Shown: piece by piece, positions 19,837 through 28,052 of the stretch | Layout of the letters: each line of letters opens with the position of its first letter | How positions within the stretch are numbered: position 1 is the stretch's first letter | NCBI GenBank assembly: GCA_964631835.1 | Contig: CAZWAD010000004.1 | Coordinates: forward strand, 124,001-188,000 | Origin: Bog-950 sp964631835 | GTDB taxonomy: Bacteria; Bacteroidota; Bacteroidia; Chitinophagales; LD1 | Direction: 5' to 3' | Length of the DNA stretch: 64,000 nt | Made by a program: the position numbers and the translations under genes | The notes under the pieces: model-generated | Told to the model about the DNA's origin: nothing | Seen by the model: only the letters and a program-made list of their open reading frames with translations | The model's database searches: none

Positions 19837-20979
19837 ATGCTTTTCTATTTTAGACCTGTGGCAAAGAAAATTCTTTTCTTCTATCTCTTATTCCTGGTTT
19901 CAATGGCGAAAGCTGATGAAAGATTCGGAAAAATCGGAAGATATTCTGTTGAAACAAACTACCAGTTCGGAAGAATTATTCCGCATAACAGCAAGTTCAA
20001 AAATTCTGTGACGGATTTTACTCATTCCTTTGAGTTCACCTTTTACAAGCAAACGCTTGGTGAAAAAGCTTGGCAGCGTAAACTGCATTACCCGGAACTC
20101 GGAGGCAGTTTTGTGATAGCTCATAATGGCGATCGGGAAGTCTACGGGAATGCGTACATGCTTCTTGCAGTTGCTAAATTCTGGATAGTCCGTAGCCGGA
20201 ATATTGATTTTTTCATTCGCATCGGAACCGGTCTTGCATTTACACCAACACATTTTAACCTTATAAGGAACAGAGATAACAATGCAATTGGTTCTCTGAT
20301 TAACTCTGCTGACCAGTTTCGCTTAGGCGTTGACCTTAAACCGGACGAACATCTACACGTCATGTTCGGAATCAGTCTTACTCATTATTCCAACGCTGCT
20401 ATTCAGTTACCCAATTTGGGAATTAATGTTCCCGCGTTTACCATGGGTGTGCGCTATTTTCCCAAAGTAAGTTCTGACTTAAAATACAACCGTAGTAAGG
20501 TACCCAAGCCTGAAAAGAAAAACGAGGTAATGGTGAAAGTGAGTCTTGCAATTAGTGAAATGCAGACTTATGGCGGCCCCAAATATCCGACTTATATCGG
20601 TACGGCAGCATATGCCCGCTATACAAGCATTGCGAATAAAGTGTTAGGCGGGGCTTGTATCGAATTCAGCCAAGGCGACTATGATTTTGTAACGCTGGTA
20701 AAAGAAAAAAGAAAATACGGGCCAACCGCTTCAGCCATTAAATTCAGCCTGTTTGCAGGTGATGAAATCATACTGGGGCGGGTAGGAATATTTTTTATGG
20801 CTGGTGTTTACGCATTCAATCCCGTAAAAACATTTCCGGCTTATGCAAAGATTGGCGCTAACTATTATCTGCCCGATTTCGGAAAATCAAAATCAACCAG
20901 GTTTTTTATCGGAACCAACCTTAAAACTCATTTGTTCGTTGCGCAGTATTTTGAAATGAGCAGTGGTGTGGTTTTCTAA
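19837..20979 (+). CDS. PagL-like (acyloxyacyl hydrolase family) outer-membrane barrel, copy 2
   Basis: 380 residues, signal peptide ending near MAKA. It shares the layout of copy 1: an N-terminal YSVETNYQFGRIIPHN strand pattern, the motif HYSNAAIQLPNLGIN (His183, Ser185, Asn197) and a terminal Phe (SSGVVF). HYSNA matches the Pseudomonas PagL active-site phrase better than copy 1 does. As in copy 1, Asn sits where PagL has its catalytic Glu. The copies are clearly diverged (short identities only), so the duplication is old. The 4-bp spacing implies co-translation. Converges with the lipoprotein gene at 20984 with almost no gap. Confidence 0.72.
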   Translation: MLFYFRPVAKKILFFYLLFLVSMAKADERFGKIGRYSVETNYQFGRIIPHNSKFKNSVTDFTHSFEFTFYKQTLGEKAWQRKLHYPELGGSFVIAHNGDREVYGNAYMLLAVAKFWIVRSRNIDFFIRIGTGLAFTPTHFNLIRNRDNNAIGSLINSADQFRLGVDLKPDEHLHVMFGISLTHYSNAAIQLPNLGINVPAFTMGVRYFPKVSSDLKYNRSKVPKPEKKNEVMVKVSLAISEMQTYGGPKYPTYIGTAAYARYTSIANKVLGGACIEFSQGDYDFVTLVKEKRKYGPTASAIKFSLFAGDEIILGRVGIFFMAGVYAFNPVKTFPAYAKIGANYYLPDFGKSKSTRFFIGTNLKTHLFVAQYFEMSSGVVF

Positions 20980-20983
20980 CAAT

Positions 20984-21937
20984 TTATATACTAAACAGAA
21001 ATATCTTTCCTTCATCGCCTACAACAATTCCTGAATTGGCGGAAAACAAGTGAATATCGTGGATGTTTACTCTTGTAAATGATTTTATCTTCTGCCAACT
21101 TTCCCCGCCATTGGTTGTTCTATACATCAGCCCCTCATCGCCCACCACAAACCCAACACTTTCATTCCAGAAATCTATTGCCTGAAAATGTTCCCGTTTG
21201 CCAAATGGGGTATTTTCTTTCATCACTTTGACAAAAGAATTTCCCTTATTTGTTGTCTTTAAAATCATTCTTTGGTAACCTGCAAAGTAACCGGTATTGG
21301 TGGTAGGGAAGTCAATCGCTGTAAAAAAGTCACCGTTAATGTCCAGCGGGAAAAAAGTTGCCCCCGCATTAGTTGATTTATAAATAACTCCATAGCCACC
21401 GGTAAAAACTGTTTGTGCATCTGCATAAGCAACACTGCGCATGTTGTTTTGTATATCTGTGCAGTTCCATATACTTCCTCCATTTGTTGTTGTACAAATT
21501 TTACCCTCCAAATATCCGCTTCCGGTAACATAAACGCCATGTTGTCTATCGCTGAATGAAATATCAAGAAGCGGAAGAATATACTTGGAATACGAGGAAA
21601 AGTTTTTGCCGCTGTCGGTTGTATGAGCCAGCCAGGTGTCGTAGCCGCCAACAAAGCCTTCGCTGGCATTGAAAAAGTACTGGGCATAAGCTTCCTTTGG
21701 AATAATCGAGTCGGGAATGCTCCATGTGTTTCCCCCGTCCGATGTTTTTAGAAAGATCCCGATATTGTATTTGTCGCCTCCGCAGATAAAACCGGTGGAA
21801 TCATTCACGAAAAATACATCGTTTAAAGTAAGTATCGTATGGGAATCAACCTGCTGATTAAGCAAATTAATTTCTTCCTTCTTGCATGAAGAGAGCAGAG
21901 CGGCAACACACAGAATAATTACAAGTCCCTTTTTCAT
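20984..21937 (-). CDS. Ycf48-like beta-propeller lipoprotein
   Basis: 317 residues. Lipoprotein signal with lipobox ALLSSC. The mature part has repeated propeller signatures: FLKTSDGGNTWSIP, AHTTDSGKNFSS, CTTTNGGSIWNC, YKSTNAGATFF, LKTTNKGNSFVKV, YRTTNGGESWQKI, each separated by ~40 residues and often ending xGxVGG/VVGDEG. This is the YCF48/BNR-like seven-bladed pattern also used in Bacteroidota surface proteins. It is likely anchored to a membrane, with a binding or scaffolding role; no catalytic motif is present. Its ATG overlaps the TGA of the upstream aminotransferase gene (ATGA-type overlap), so they are co-transcribed. Confidence 0.82.
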   Translation of the reverse strand: MKKGLVIILCVAALLSSCKKEEINLLNQQVDSHTILTLNDVFFVNDSTGFICGGDKYNIGIFLKTSDGGNTWSIPDSIIPKEAYAQYFFNASEGFVGGYDTWLAHTTDSGKNFSSYSKYILPLLDISFSDRQHGVYVTGSGYLEGKICTTTNGGSIWNCTDIQNNMRSVAYADAQTVFTGGYGVIYKSTNAGATFFPLDINGDFFTAIDFPTTNTGYFAGYQRMILKTTNKGNSFVKVMKENTPFGKREHFQAIDFWNESVGFVVGDEGLMYRTTNGGESWQKIKSFTRVNIHDIHLFSANSGIVVGDEGKIFLFSI

Positions 21938-23115
21938 TCGTCAAGAGATTCGAGAATGACTTTGGAGGCGAAAATGATTTCCTCTTTTGAAATAATGAGT
22001 GGCGGAGCAATACGCATGCAGTTAGGAGCAAATAAAAACCAATCGGTCAGAACCCCTTTCTTGATACACCGGTCAATGATTTTCTTGTTCTCATCAAAGC
22101 CTTCAAACTCCAAAGCCATCAATAAACCCACCCGTTGTTTCGATATTATTTTTGGATGAGTAAGAAGCTTTTCCAAAAGTTTTCCTTTAGTTTCAAGAGG
22201 TTGAACCAGCTTTTCTTTCATCACCACATCTAAGGCAGCTAAGCCGGCTGCGCAGCAAACCGGATGACCTCCGAAGGTAGTAATGTGTCCGAGAGTTGGG
22301 TTCTCTGAAAGTGTTTTCATTATTTCCATTGAAGCAATAAAAGCCCCGAGTGGCATTCCCCCACCGAGTGCTTTAGCAAGCAACAGTATATCAGGCTCAA
22401 TACCAAAATGCTCAAAGGCAAACATTTTACCTGTTCTTCCCAAGCCGGTTTGTGCTTCATCGAGAATCAGAAGAGCGCCTGTTTTATCGCAGCGTTTACG
22501 CAAACCCTGTATAAAGCTTTTTGACGGTACTGTAACTCCCGACTCCGCCTGAACGGTTTCGGAAATTACAGCAGCAGTCTTTTCCGAAATCTTTTCAAGC
22601 TCATTCCTGTTGTTGAATTCAAGTTGCAGCATATCGGGCAGCAGGGGGCGGAACTTTCTTTTAAAACTTTCATTGCCCATTGCGCTCAACGAGCCCTGCG
22701 TACTGCCGTGGTAGCCGTTCTTAAAGGAAATAATTTGTGTTCTTCCGGTGAAACGTTTGGCCAGCTTCATGGCGCCTTCGGTGGCTTCGGTGCCGCTGTT
22801 GGTGAAGTAAACGTTGTTTAGCTTTTCGGGGAGCAATTCCGTAAGCCGCTTAGCGTATTTCACCTGCGGGCTTTCAACCAATTCGCCATACACCAGCAGG
22901 TGCATATATTTTTCTGCCTGCTCCTTTACTGCCTTTACCACTTTGGGGTGAGAGTGACCGGCATTGCTTACTGAAATCCCCGCAATCATGTCAAGATACT
23001 TTTTGCCGTCAGCCGTATACAGATACATTCCTTCAGCCCGCTCAATTTCAAGGAGGAGTGGTGAGGGGCTGGTTTGTGCCAGATGATTTAAAAATAGTTG
23101 CCGGTTTGAAAACAT
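21934..23115 (-). CDS. Class III PLP-dependent aminotransferase (acetylornithine/aspartate-family type)
   Basis: 393 residues from ATG 23115 (MFSNRQLFLNHLAQTSPSP); a longer frame upstream has no homologous character. Fold-type I class III features: YLDMIAGISVSNAGHSHP, FTNSGTEATEGAMKLA, FKNGYHGST, the PLP-Asp region LILDEAQTGLGRTGKMFAFE, the Schiff-base Lys in LLLAKALGGGMPLGAF, and TTFGGHPVCCAAGLA. It moves an amino group from an omega-amino acid to 2-oxoglutarate or pyruvate. The RefSeq-style name would be aspartate aminotransferase family protein; no arg, lys or bio genes are adjacent, so substrate is open. It is divergent from the sulfotransferase, 63 bp away. Confidence 0.9.
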   Translation of the reverse strand: MFSNRQLFLNHLAQTSPSPLLLEIERAEGMYLYTADGKKYLDMIAGISVSNAGHSHPKVVKAVKEQAEKYMHLLVYGELVESPQVKYAKRLTELLPEKLNNVYFTNSGTEATEGAMKLAKRFTGRTQIISFKNGYHGSTQGSLSAMGNESFKRKFRPLLPDMLQLEFNNRNELEKISEKTAAVISETVQAESGVTVPSKSFIQGLRKRCDKTGALLILDEAQTGLGRTGKMFAFEHFGIEPDILLLAKALGGGMPLGAFIASMEIMKTLSENPTLGHITTFGGHPVCCAAGLAALDVVMKEKLVQPLETKGKLLEKLLTHPKIISKQRVGLLMALEFEGFDENKKIIDRCIKKGVLTDWFLFAPNCMRIAPPLIISKEEIIFASKVILESLDE

Positions 23116-23178
23116 GATTAACGCTACGAATAACACCAATTTCCGCGAATTGAAATTCAATAATATTGTGCTGTATTT

Positions 23179-24336
23179 ATGAAATATTTTACAGCATCTT
23201 TCTATTACGTCAGGTACAGTGTGCTCGGCAAAATAATCCGCCAAACATACCGGCAGTTTAAATGGAGAATTTGGGTGCTAAGTGTGTTTTTCATTTTTCT
23301 TTATTCGATGCATCAGTTGCTTTCGCTTTTTTTCCGACTGCTTGATGAGATTTTTCACCGAGGACATTACCGTGTTCAAATCTACCAGCCGGTATTCATC
23401 ATTGCCAATCCCCGCAGCGGCACCACTTTCCTTCACCGTCTGTTGGCGTTAGACCAAGAGAGGTTTGTTTACACTAAATATGCCCATACCTTTTTCATGA
23501 CCTCATCTTTCGTGCAGTTTTATTATCTCTTCCGGTGGGTAGATAAAAAGATACTGCGGGGCTTTATCAGTAACACCATGGATAAGCTTGATAACAAATT
23601 CTGGGGCGGATGGGACGACATCCACACCATGGGCTTCAACAAAACTGAAGAAGATGAACTGGTGTTTGCTCAAACCTTCAACAGCCCGGGTGTTTTTATT
23701 CCGTTTCCGTATTTCGATTTGATTGACGACTGCAAGTTCCTTGATAAACAGCCTGATGATGTGCGTAATAGCGTAATGGATTTTTACGAAAGTTGTGTGA
23801 AGCGCTTTGTGTACCGTGCGGGACGCGATAAAACTTATCTCGCCAAAAATGTAATGAGCACCGGTCGCTTCAAGAGCCTGCTTCAGCGTTTTCCCGATGC
23901 TAAGATTATTTACATAGCCCGCCACCCGTACGACTCAGTACCTTCGTGCGCAAGCATGTTCACTGCTATGTACCGATTTGTTTCGCCTGAAATGAGTGAT
24001 GATGCGCCACAGAAAAAAGCATGGGCGCAACTTGGCATTGATTTTTTCAAATATACCAGAGAAATGCGCGACACCATTCCTTCAGCACAGTTTATTGAAC
24101 TGCGATATGACGACCTGCTTGACAACCCGCAGGGAACTGTAAAAAAAATATATGACTACTTTAACTGGCAGTCTTCAGAAAAGTTTCTGGCGCGGCTTTC
24201 AAAAGAAGAAGCGCGCCACCGCAACTACAAGAGCGCTCACGAATATTCGCTTGAGCAGTATGGGTTTACCAAACAGGAAATTTACAGTGAGCTGGGGTTA
24301 TTGATGGATGAACTAGGCTTTGACCGCGAGTTTTAA
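23179..24336 (+). CDS. Sulfotransferase family protein
   Basis: 385 residues. A hydrophobic stretch at ~30-55 may anchor it to the membrane. The PAPS-binding loop is NPRSGTT (77-83), preceded by a beta strand (PVFIIA). The 3'-phosphate motif is RHPYDSVPS, around 248-256. Both are diagnostic of the sulfotransferase_3 family (PF13469-type). It would move sulfate from PAPS to a hydroxyl or amine on a lipid, sugar or small molecule; no PAPS synthesis genes lie in the window. In Bacteroidota, sulfonolipid or sulfated-lipid roles have been reported for other enzymes, so a lipid acceptor is only speculation. Confidence 0.87.
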   Translation: MKYFTASFYYVRYSVLGKIIRQTYRQFKWRIWVLSVFFIFLYSMHQLLSLFFRLLDEIFHRGHYRVQIYQPVFIIANPRSGTTFLHRLLALDQERFVYTKYAHTFFMTSSFVQFYYLFRWVDKKILRGFISNTMDKLDNKFWGGWDDIHTMGFNKTEEDELVFAQTFNSPGVFIPFPYFDLIDDCKFLDKQPDDVRNSVMDFYESCVKRFVYRAGRDKTYLAKNVMSTGRFKSLLQRFPDAKIIYIARHPYDSVPSCASMFTAMYRFVSPEMSDDAPQKKAWAQLGIDFFKYTREMRDTIPSAQFIELRYDDLLDNPQGTVKKIYDYFNWQSSEKFLARLSKEEARHRNYKSAHEYSLEQYGFTKQEIYSELGLLMDELGFDREF

Positions 24337-24663
24337 TCAGGGAGTAATGATAATGGTTTTTGTAATGGCCTGGAACCGACAGTATTGAGTATTACCGATA
24401 AGTTGTATGGTATAAGTTCCTGGGCGGCTGAAGCGTTTGGTTATGGTATCGTTGCCGCCAATGGCTCCATCGCTGAAACTCCAGGTATATACTTCGGTAT
24501 GTTCGGAGCAGGAAGCATCGAAAAAAATCCATTGCAGGGCCCGGGCGGTGGGCGGGGTGGCAGTAAAGCAGAGTTGGGGTTCGTGTTTGCACACCTCGTC
24601 TTTGCGGCAGGAGTTCATAGCTGCCATGACCGCGAATAGGAAAATAAAAACCTTTACCTTCAT
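24337..24663 (-). CDS. Small PKD-domain lipoprotein
   Basis: 108 residues. Lipoprotein signal with lipobox AAMNSC. The mature protein is essentially one PKD domain: CFTATPPTARALQWIFFDASCSEH, then YTWSFSDGAIGGNDTITKRFSRPGTYTIQL, then AITKTIIITP. PKD folds mediate protein-protein or protein-carbohydrate contacts on cell surfaces. Four cysteines in the mature part could form disulfides. It converges on the sulfotransferase with no gap. Function unknown beyond a likely adhesive or structural role. Confidence 0.8.
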   Translation of the reverse strand: MKVKVFIFLFAVMAAMNSCRKDEVCKHEPQLCFTATPPTARALQWIFFDASCSEHTEVYTWSFSDGAIGGNDTITKRFSRPGTYTIQLIGNTQYCRFQAITKTIIITP

Positions 24664-24717
24664 TCAGCCGCGAAAGAAAGAAAATTAGTGATTAGTTAAG
24701 AGCGCACCGGTTAAGTA

Positions 24718-25119
24718 TTATTCATCATCGTCATGCTCTACTCCTTCATCGTATTTCAAAACAAAGTTTTCGATACGGGTGGTATTTACTTTGCAGTCTT
24801 CTATCACCTTAGTATCAAGCAGTCTTTACATTAGGAGCTTGACAGAGTAGATGTAAGTTTTTGAAGTGAAGGTTCCTTTTTGTTCAGGAAAATATTTTTA
24901 TTATAAAGCAATGAGCACTTGGTATGACGAATGTATTTGAGGTAAATAATATCGTTGCCATCCATGTCAGCAATGCTTACGCTGTTGAGGTCGCTCTTAA
25001 TCTACTTTCATACAGGGCTCGCCATCTGCATAAATGATGTTCTTCTTTACATCAATCTCCTGAGAGGAAACCAAACAGGACAGTTGAATGAATAATAATA
25101 TCGGTAAAATCTTTTTCAT
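24718..25119 (-). pseudogene. Disrupted small exported-protein gene (two compensating frameshifts)
   Basis: Read leftward from ATG 25119: a good signal peptide (MKKILPILLFIQLSCLVSSQ), then EIDVKKNIIYADGEPCMKVD and a stop. Shifting by one base at that point continues KSDLNSVSIADMDGNDIIYLKY and so on to LTSTLSSS and a stop. A second shift then gives LDTKVIEDCKVNTTRIENF and an acidic end (EHDDDE) at TAA 24718-24720. The two shifts (+1 and -1) cancel, so total length is a multiple of 3 (402 bp). The composition is protein-like in each piece. Either a decaying gene or two base errors in the assembly. No family recognised. Confidence 0.65.
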
Positions 25120-25421
25120 GTCCGTGTAAATTAGATTTTGAAAACAAGCTTCCACTCAAAAAAAACCAGTTACTCGAGGTTCTGGTGTTTTCTGCCTACT
25201 TCGCGACCATGTCAAGAAAAACTGCATTTAATATATAGGGGGTGCGCAAAGCTGGTATTCATCCCAAAACATTATAGAAATGTTTGAGACAAACTGATAT
25301 GCTGATTAGTGCTCTCTTCGGTATCTGCCAATCACTCAACCACAATATTTTAAAAGAAATACCAGCCTGTTATCGCATGATATGCCTCCGCATGCCGATA
25401 AACCTTAAACCATGAACTCAA
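25120..25421. other. Intergenic region without recognised gene
   Basis: About 300 bp between the disrupted gene and rpiB. I see no credible reading frame, tRNA fold or strong terminator. A weak imperfect hairpin (AAAACCAG with CTGGTGTTTT, around 25162-25190) is the only structure noticed. Confidence 0.6.
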
Positions 25422-25850
25422 CTAACACATAATCTTCTTCACTCTGCCCTCATGCCTGCCCCCTTCAAATTTAGTTTCGAGAAAAGCAGTAATACATTCT
25501 TTGGCAGTGTCGAGAGAAATAAAGCGGGCAGGGAGACAAAGCACATTGGCGTTGTTGTGCTGGCGCGTTAGCTTGGCAAGTTCTTTTGCCCAGGCGATAC
25601 CGGCACGAATGCCCTGATGCTTGTTGGCGGTCATGGCTACTCCGTTGGCGCTGCCGCAAATAAAAATACCGAAATCGAACTCGCCTTTTTCGATAGCCGC
25701 AGCTGCCGGATGAACATAGTCGGGATAGTCAACGCTTACGTTGGTGAAAGGTCCGAAATCCTTTACCTCATGACCTTTGGCGGTAATAAACTTTTCAACT
25801 TCCGTTTTGTATTCAAAACCGGCATGGTCGCCACCGAGTGCTATTTTCAT
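25422..25850 (-). CDS. rpiB: Ribose-5-phosphate isomerase B
   Basis: 142 residues, normal RpiB/LacAB length. Conserved features: IALGGDHAGFEYK at the N-terminus, DYPDYVHPAA, the catalytic-Cys loop ICGSANGVAMTANKHQGIRAG, then NNANVLCLPARF and the phosphate-binding EGGRHEGRV at the C-terminus. It interconverts ribose-5-P and ribulose-5-P in the non-oxidative pentose phosphate pathway, in the cytosol. Downstream of tatC with 9 bp between them, so one transcript. Confidence 0.95.
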   Translation of the reverse strand: MKIALGGDHAGFEYKTEVEKFITAKGHEVKDFGPFTNVSVDYPDYVHPAAAAIEKGEFDFGIFICGSANGVAMTANKHQGIRAGIAWAKELAKLTRQHNNANVLCLPARFISLDTAKECITAFLETKFEGGRHEGRVKKIMC

Positions 25851-25859
25851 GACTTTCGT

Positions 25860-26702
25860 TTAGGCGTTAATGTTTAATTCTTTCTCTCGTCTTCTGTCAT
25901 TTCTCGCTGCCACAAAAATACTTAACTCGTATAAAATATATATGGGCACTGCCACCAGGCATTGGGTAAACATATCGGGCGAAGGTGTAAGAACACCGGC
26001 AATAATCAAAATAATTACAATGGCATACCGCCTGGACTTGCGCATGGTTGCCGCACCGAGAATTCCGAAACGCGACAGGAAGTAAACAATCATAGGCAGC
26101 TCGAATACCGCGCCAATGGCGAGAAGCATAACGGTAAAAAAATCAATATAACTCTCTACAGTAAAATCATTCTGAATAGCCGGACTGATGGTGAAGTTGA
26201 CCGCAAAATTTACCGAAAAGGGAATGATGATGTAATAACAAAATGCTACACCAATGAAAAAGAAAAATGAACAGGCGAGAATTATCCGGCTGGTTTTTTT
26301 TTGCTCGCGCTCGCTGAGTGCCGGTGCAACAAACCTCCACAACTCGAAAACAAGATACGGAAAGGCTATCACCAACCCCATAATGATAGAATACTGAATA
26401 AGCAGTGTTACCTGTCCGAACATGGTAATGTTTTGCAACTGAAGTTTGAGGTCGTGTGTAATGCACAAACCATCGGTGTGAAATTTCTCACCCACCCAGC
26501 ACATCAGCCTGTAGGTGGGAAAATCTTTATACTGAATGCCGAGAATTATTTTGTCGAAAACAAAATCGTAGAAATATCCTACTGCCGAAGCGCATACCAC
26601 AACCGCAATAACCGAGCGGAGAATATGCCAGCGCAAAACCTCTACATGGTCGAAGAAACCCATTTCGGCTTCGGGGTTGTTAGGGTTGCGCTTAAATATC
26701 AT
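25860..26702 (-). CDS. tatC: Twin-arginine translocase subunit TatC
   Basis: 280 residues with six predicted membrane helices. TatC features: the N-terminal FFDHVEVLRWHILRSVIAV, the first periplasmic loop, FGQVTLLIQYSIIMGLVIAFPYLVFELWRFVAPALSEREQKK, the conserved FxxGxxFxYY-type helix (FFFIGVAFCYYIIIPFSVNF), and FELPMIVYFLSRFGI. TatC recognises the twin-Arg signal and forms the receptor of the Tat export system in the inner membrane. No tatA/B gene is next to it; in this phylum they are often elsewhere. Co-transcribed with rpiB. Confidence 0.96.
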   Translation of the reverse strand: MIFKRNPNNPEAEMGFFDHVEVLRWHILRSVIAVVVCASAVGYFYDFVFDKIILGIQYKDFPTYRLMCWVGEKFHTDGLCITHDLKLQLQNITMFGQVTLLIQYSIIMGLVIAFPYLVFELWRFVAPALSEREQKKTSRIILACSFFFFIGVAFCYYIIIPFSVNFAVNFTISPAIQNDFTVESYIDFFTVMLLAIGAVFELPMIVYFLSRFGILGAATMRKSRRYAIVIILIIAGVLTPSPDMFTQCLVAVPIYILYELSIFVAARNDRRREKELNINA

Positions 26703-26760
26703 GGGGACGAAAGTAAAAACAGTTGGCAGTTTTACTTCCGCTTATGGGGCGAATCTGCCG

Positions 26761-27981
26761 TTACATTTTTGTCAGCCTTTTGGAAATCACTTTTCCGCTC
26801 TCAGTAGTAATGCAAAGCACATATAACCCCCGCATGAGAGAAGTTATGCTTATGCTTTCCAGTCCCGAAGAGGAACTGTTTTTCAAGACAAGATTTCCGA
26901 GTACATCAAAAAGCTCCGCGCTGTAGGGTTCAGCGGTTTTTGTTTCGATAATAAATATTCCGTTCGAGGGGTTAGGAAATATTTCGAATGAATTTTCCGT
27001 AGCAACATTTTCAATCCCTGATGGAGGATTGTATTGCGTTGCAGTTACGGGAATGGTGTTATGTCCCGATTGCGGACCGGTATTACCCGGTTGAACAGTT
27101 CCGTAATACGTAGCCCCGATAGTATAAGGATATACCGGTGTTTGGTTAGAATCAATGGTAACGAAGTAGGCGTAAGTTCCCAAAGGATATTCGGGCGTAA
27201 CACAAAAGCGCCCGTTGTGTTCGTCCAAATCGCCAATGCTTGAAACGAATTCGTAGTCTTCGATGTATTTTCCTAATGGATATTGAAGAGAAACAACCGG
27301 ACCTGCAAACGAAGCGGCAGAACCATCGGGCAAAGTAGTACGGGTGGTGATATTGCGCAAGCGGTAGCCGGTTCTCATTCTTGTTATCCCACCGGTGCCG
27401 TTGGCATTGGCATAAGCGTAAGCGCCATAAATAGGAAAGCCGTCAAATGCATAACCGATAATTGGTGAATGAATGGAAGTACTTTGGTCGTCATACAAAC
27501 AAGTGGGATTTACATGATGATGATATTCTCCATTGGGTGCCGGATGGCCGAGGCAATCGTCAAAGCTTGCGCCTTCATTCGGCAGTGCATCCTGGTGCCA
27601 AACATTTTGGTTGTTGTATGAAATGGCATCACGTGCATTAAAAATGCTTACACCGTTTGTCCATATCCCTACATGTCCCAATGGTGTGGCTGTTAAAGTT
27701 CCGGTATTCTGTTGTGGGTTGTGTGTAATCTTGAAACAGAAATTCTGATTAGCCGGAGTGTTCGGATTACCCGCCCAGGGTCCAATATCATAACCCGGAA
27801 TACAAGTGCAGGAAACATAAACATCTGTATTGGTGTAATGCACTGATTGAACGTTTGCTGTAAGTCCTGAATATCCGGTTAGCCCTGTTACATTCACCAT
27901 CCATGAAGTAATTTCAGGAGTAAACTGGGCATTTACAGTTACAATGACTAAACAAAAAACCGCAAGGGAAATTTTTTTCAT
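26761..27981 (-). CDS. YHYH-domain secreted protein with T9SS type A sorting signal
   Basis: 406 residues. Signal peptide to VNAQ. The central part is a YHYH domain: CLGHPAPNGEYHHHVNPTCLYDD ... HSPIIGYAFDGFPIYG. Its His-rich core suggests metal binding. The C-terminus is a T9SS type A domain (FEIFPNPSNGIFIIET ... YSAELFDVLGNLVLK ... LMRGLYVLCITTESGKVISKRLTKM), so the protein is exported across the outer membrane and either released or anchored. YHYH proteins are widespread and of unclear function. It stands as a single gene, upstream of tatC in direction of transcription by 58 bp. Confidence 0.9.
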   Translation of the reverse strand: MKKISLAVFCLVIVTVNAQFTPEITSWMVNVTGLTGYSGLTANVQSVHYTNTDVYVSCTCIPGYDIGPWAGNPNTPANQNFCFKITHNPQQNTGTLTATPLGHVGIWTNGVSIFNARDAISYNNQNVWHQDALPNEGASFDDCLGHPAPNGEYHHHVNPTCLYDDQSTSIHSPIIGYAFDGFPIYGAYAYANANGTGGITRMRTGYRLRNITTRTTLPDGSAASFAGPVVSLQYPLGKYIEDYEFVSSIGDLDEHNGRFCVTPEYPLGTYAYFVTIDSNQTPVYPYTIGATYYGTVQPGNTGPQSGHNTIPVTATQYNPPSGIENVATENSFEIFPNPSNGIFIIETKTAEPYSAELFDVLGNLVLKNSSSSGLESISITSLMRGLYVLCITTESGKVISKRLTKM

Positions 27982-28052
27982 TCTAAATGATTAAAGCAAA
28001 CGTGATAGACTTCTCTGGCAAAGAAAAGTTTATTTCAACTCAGAAAAAGTTT

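Noticed and set aside
26301..26807. 168-codon open frame on the plus strand across tatC
   Set aside because: Antisense to tatC, whose membrane helices and conserved motifs are clear; no start signal or domain in the antisense frame.
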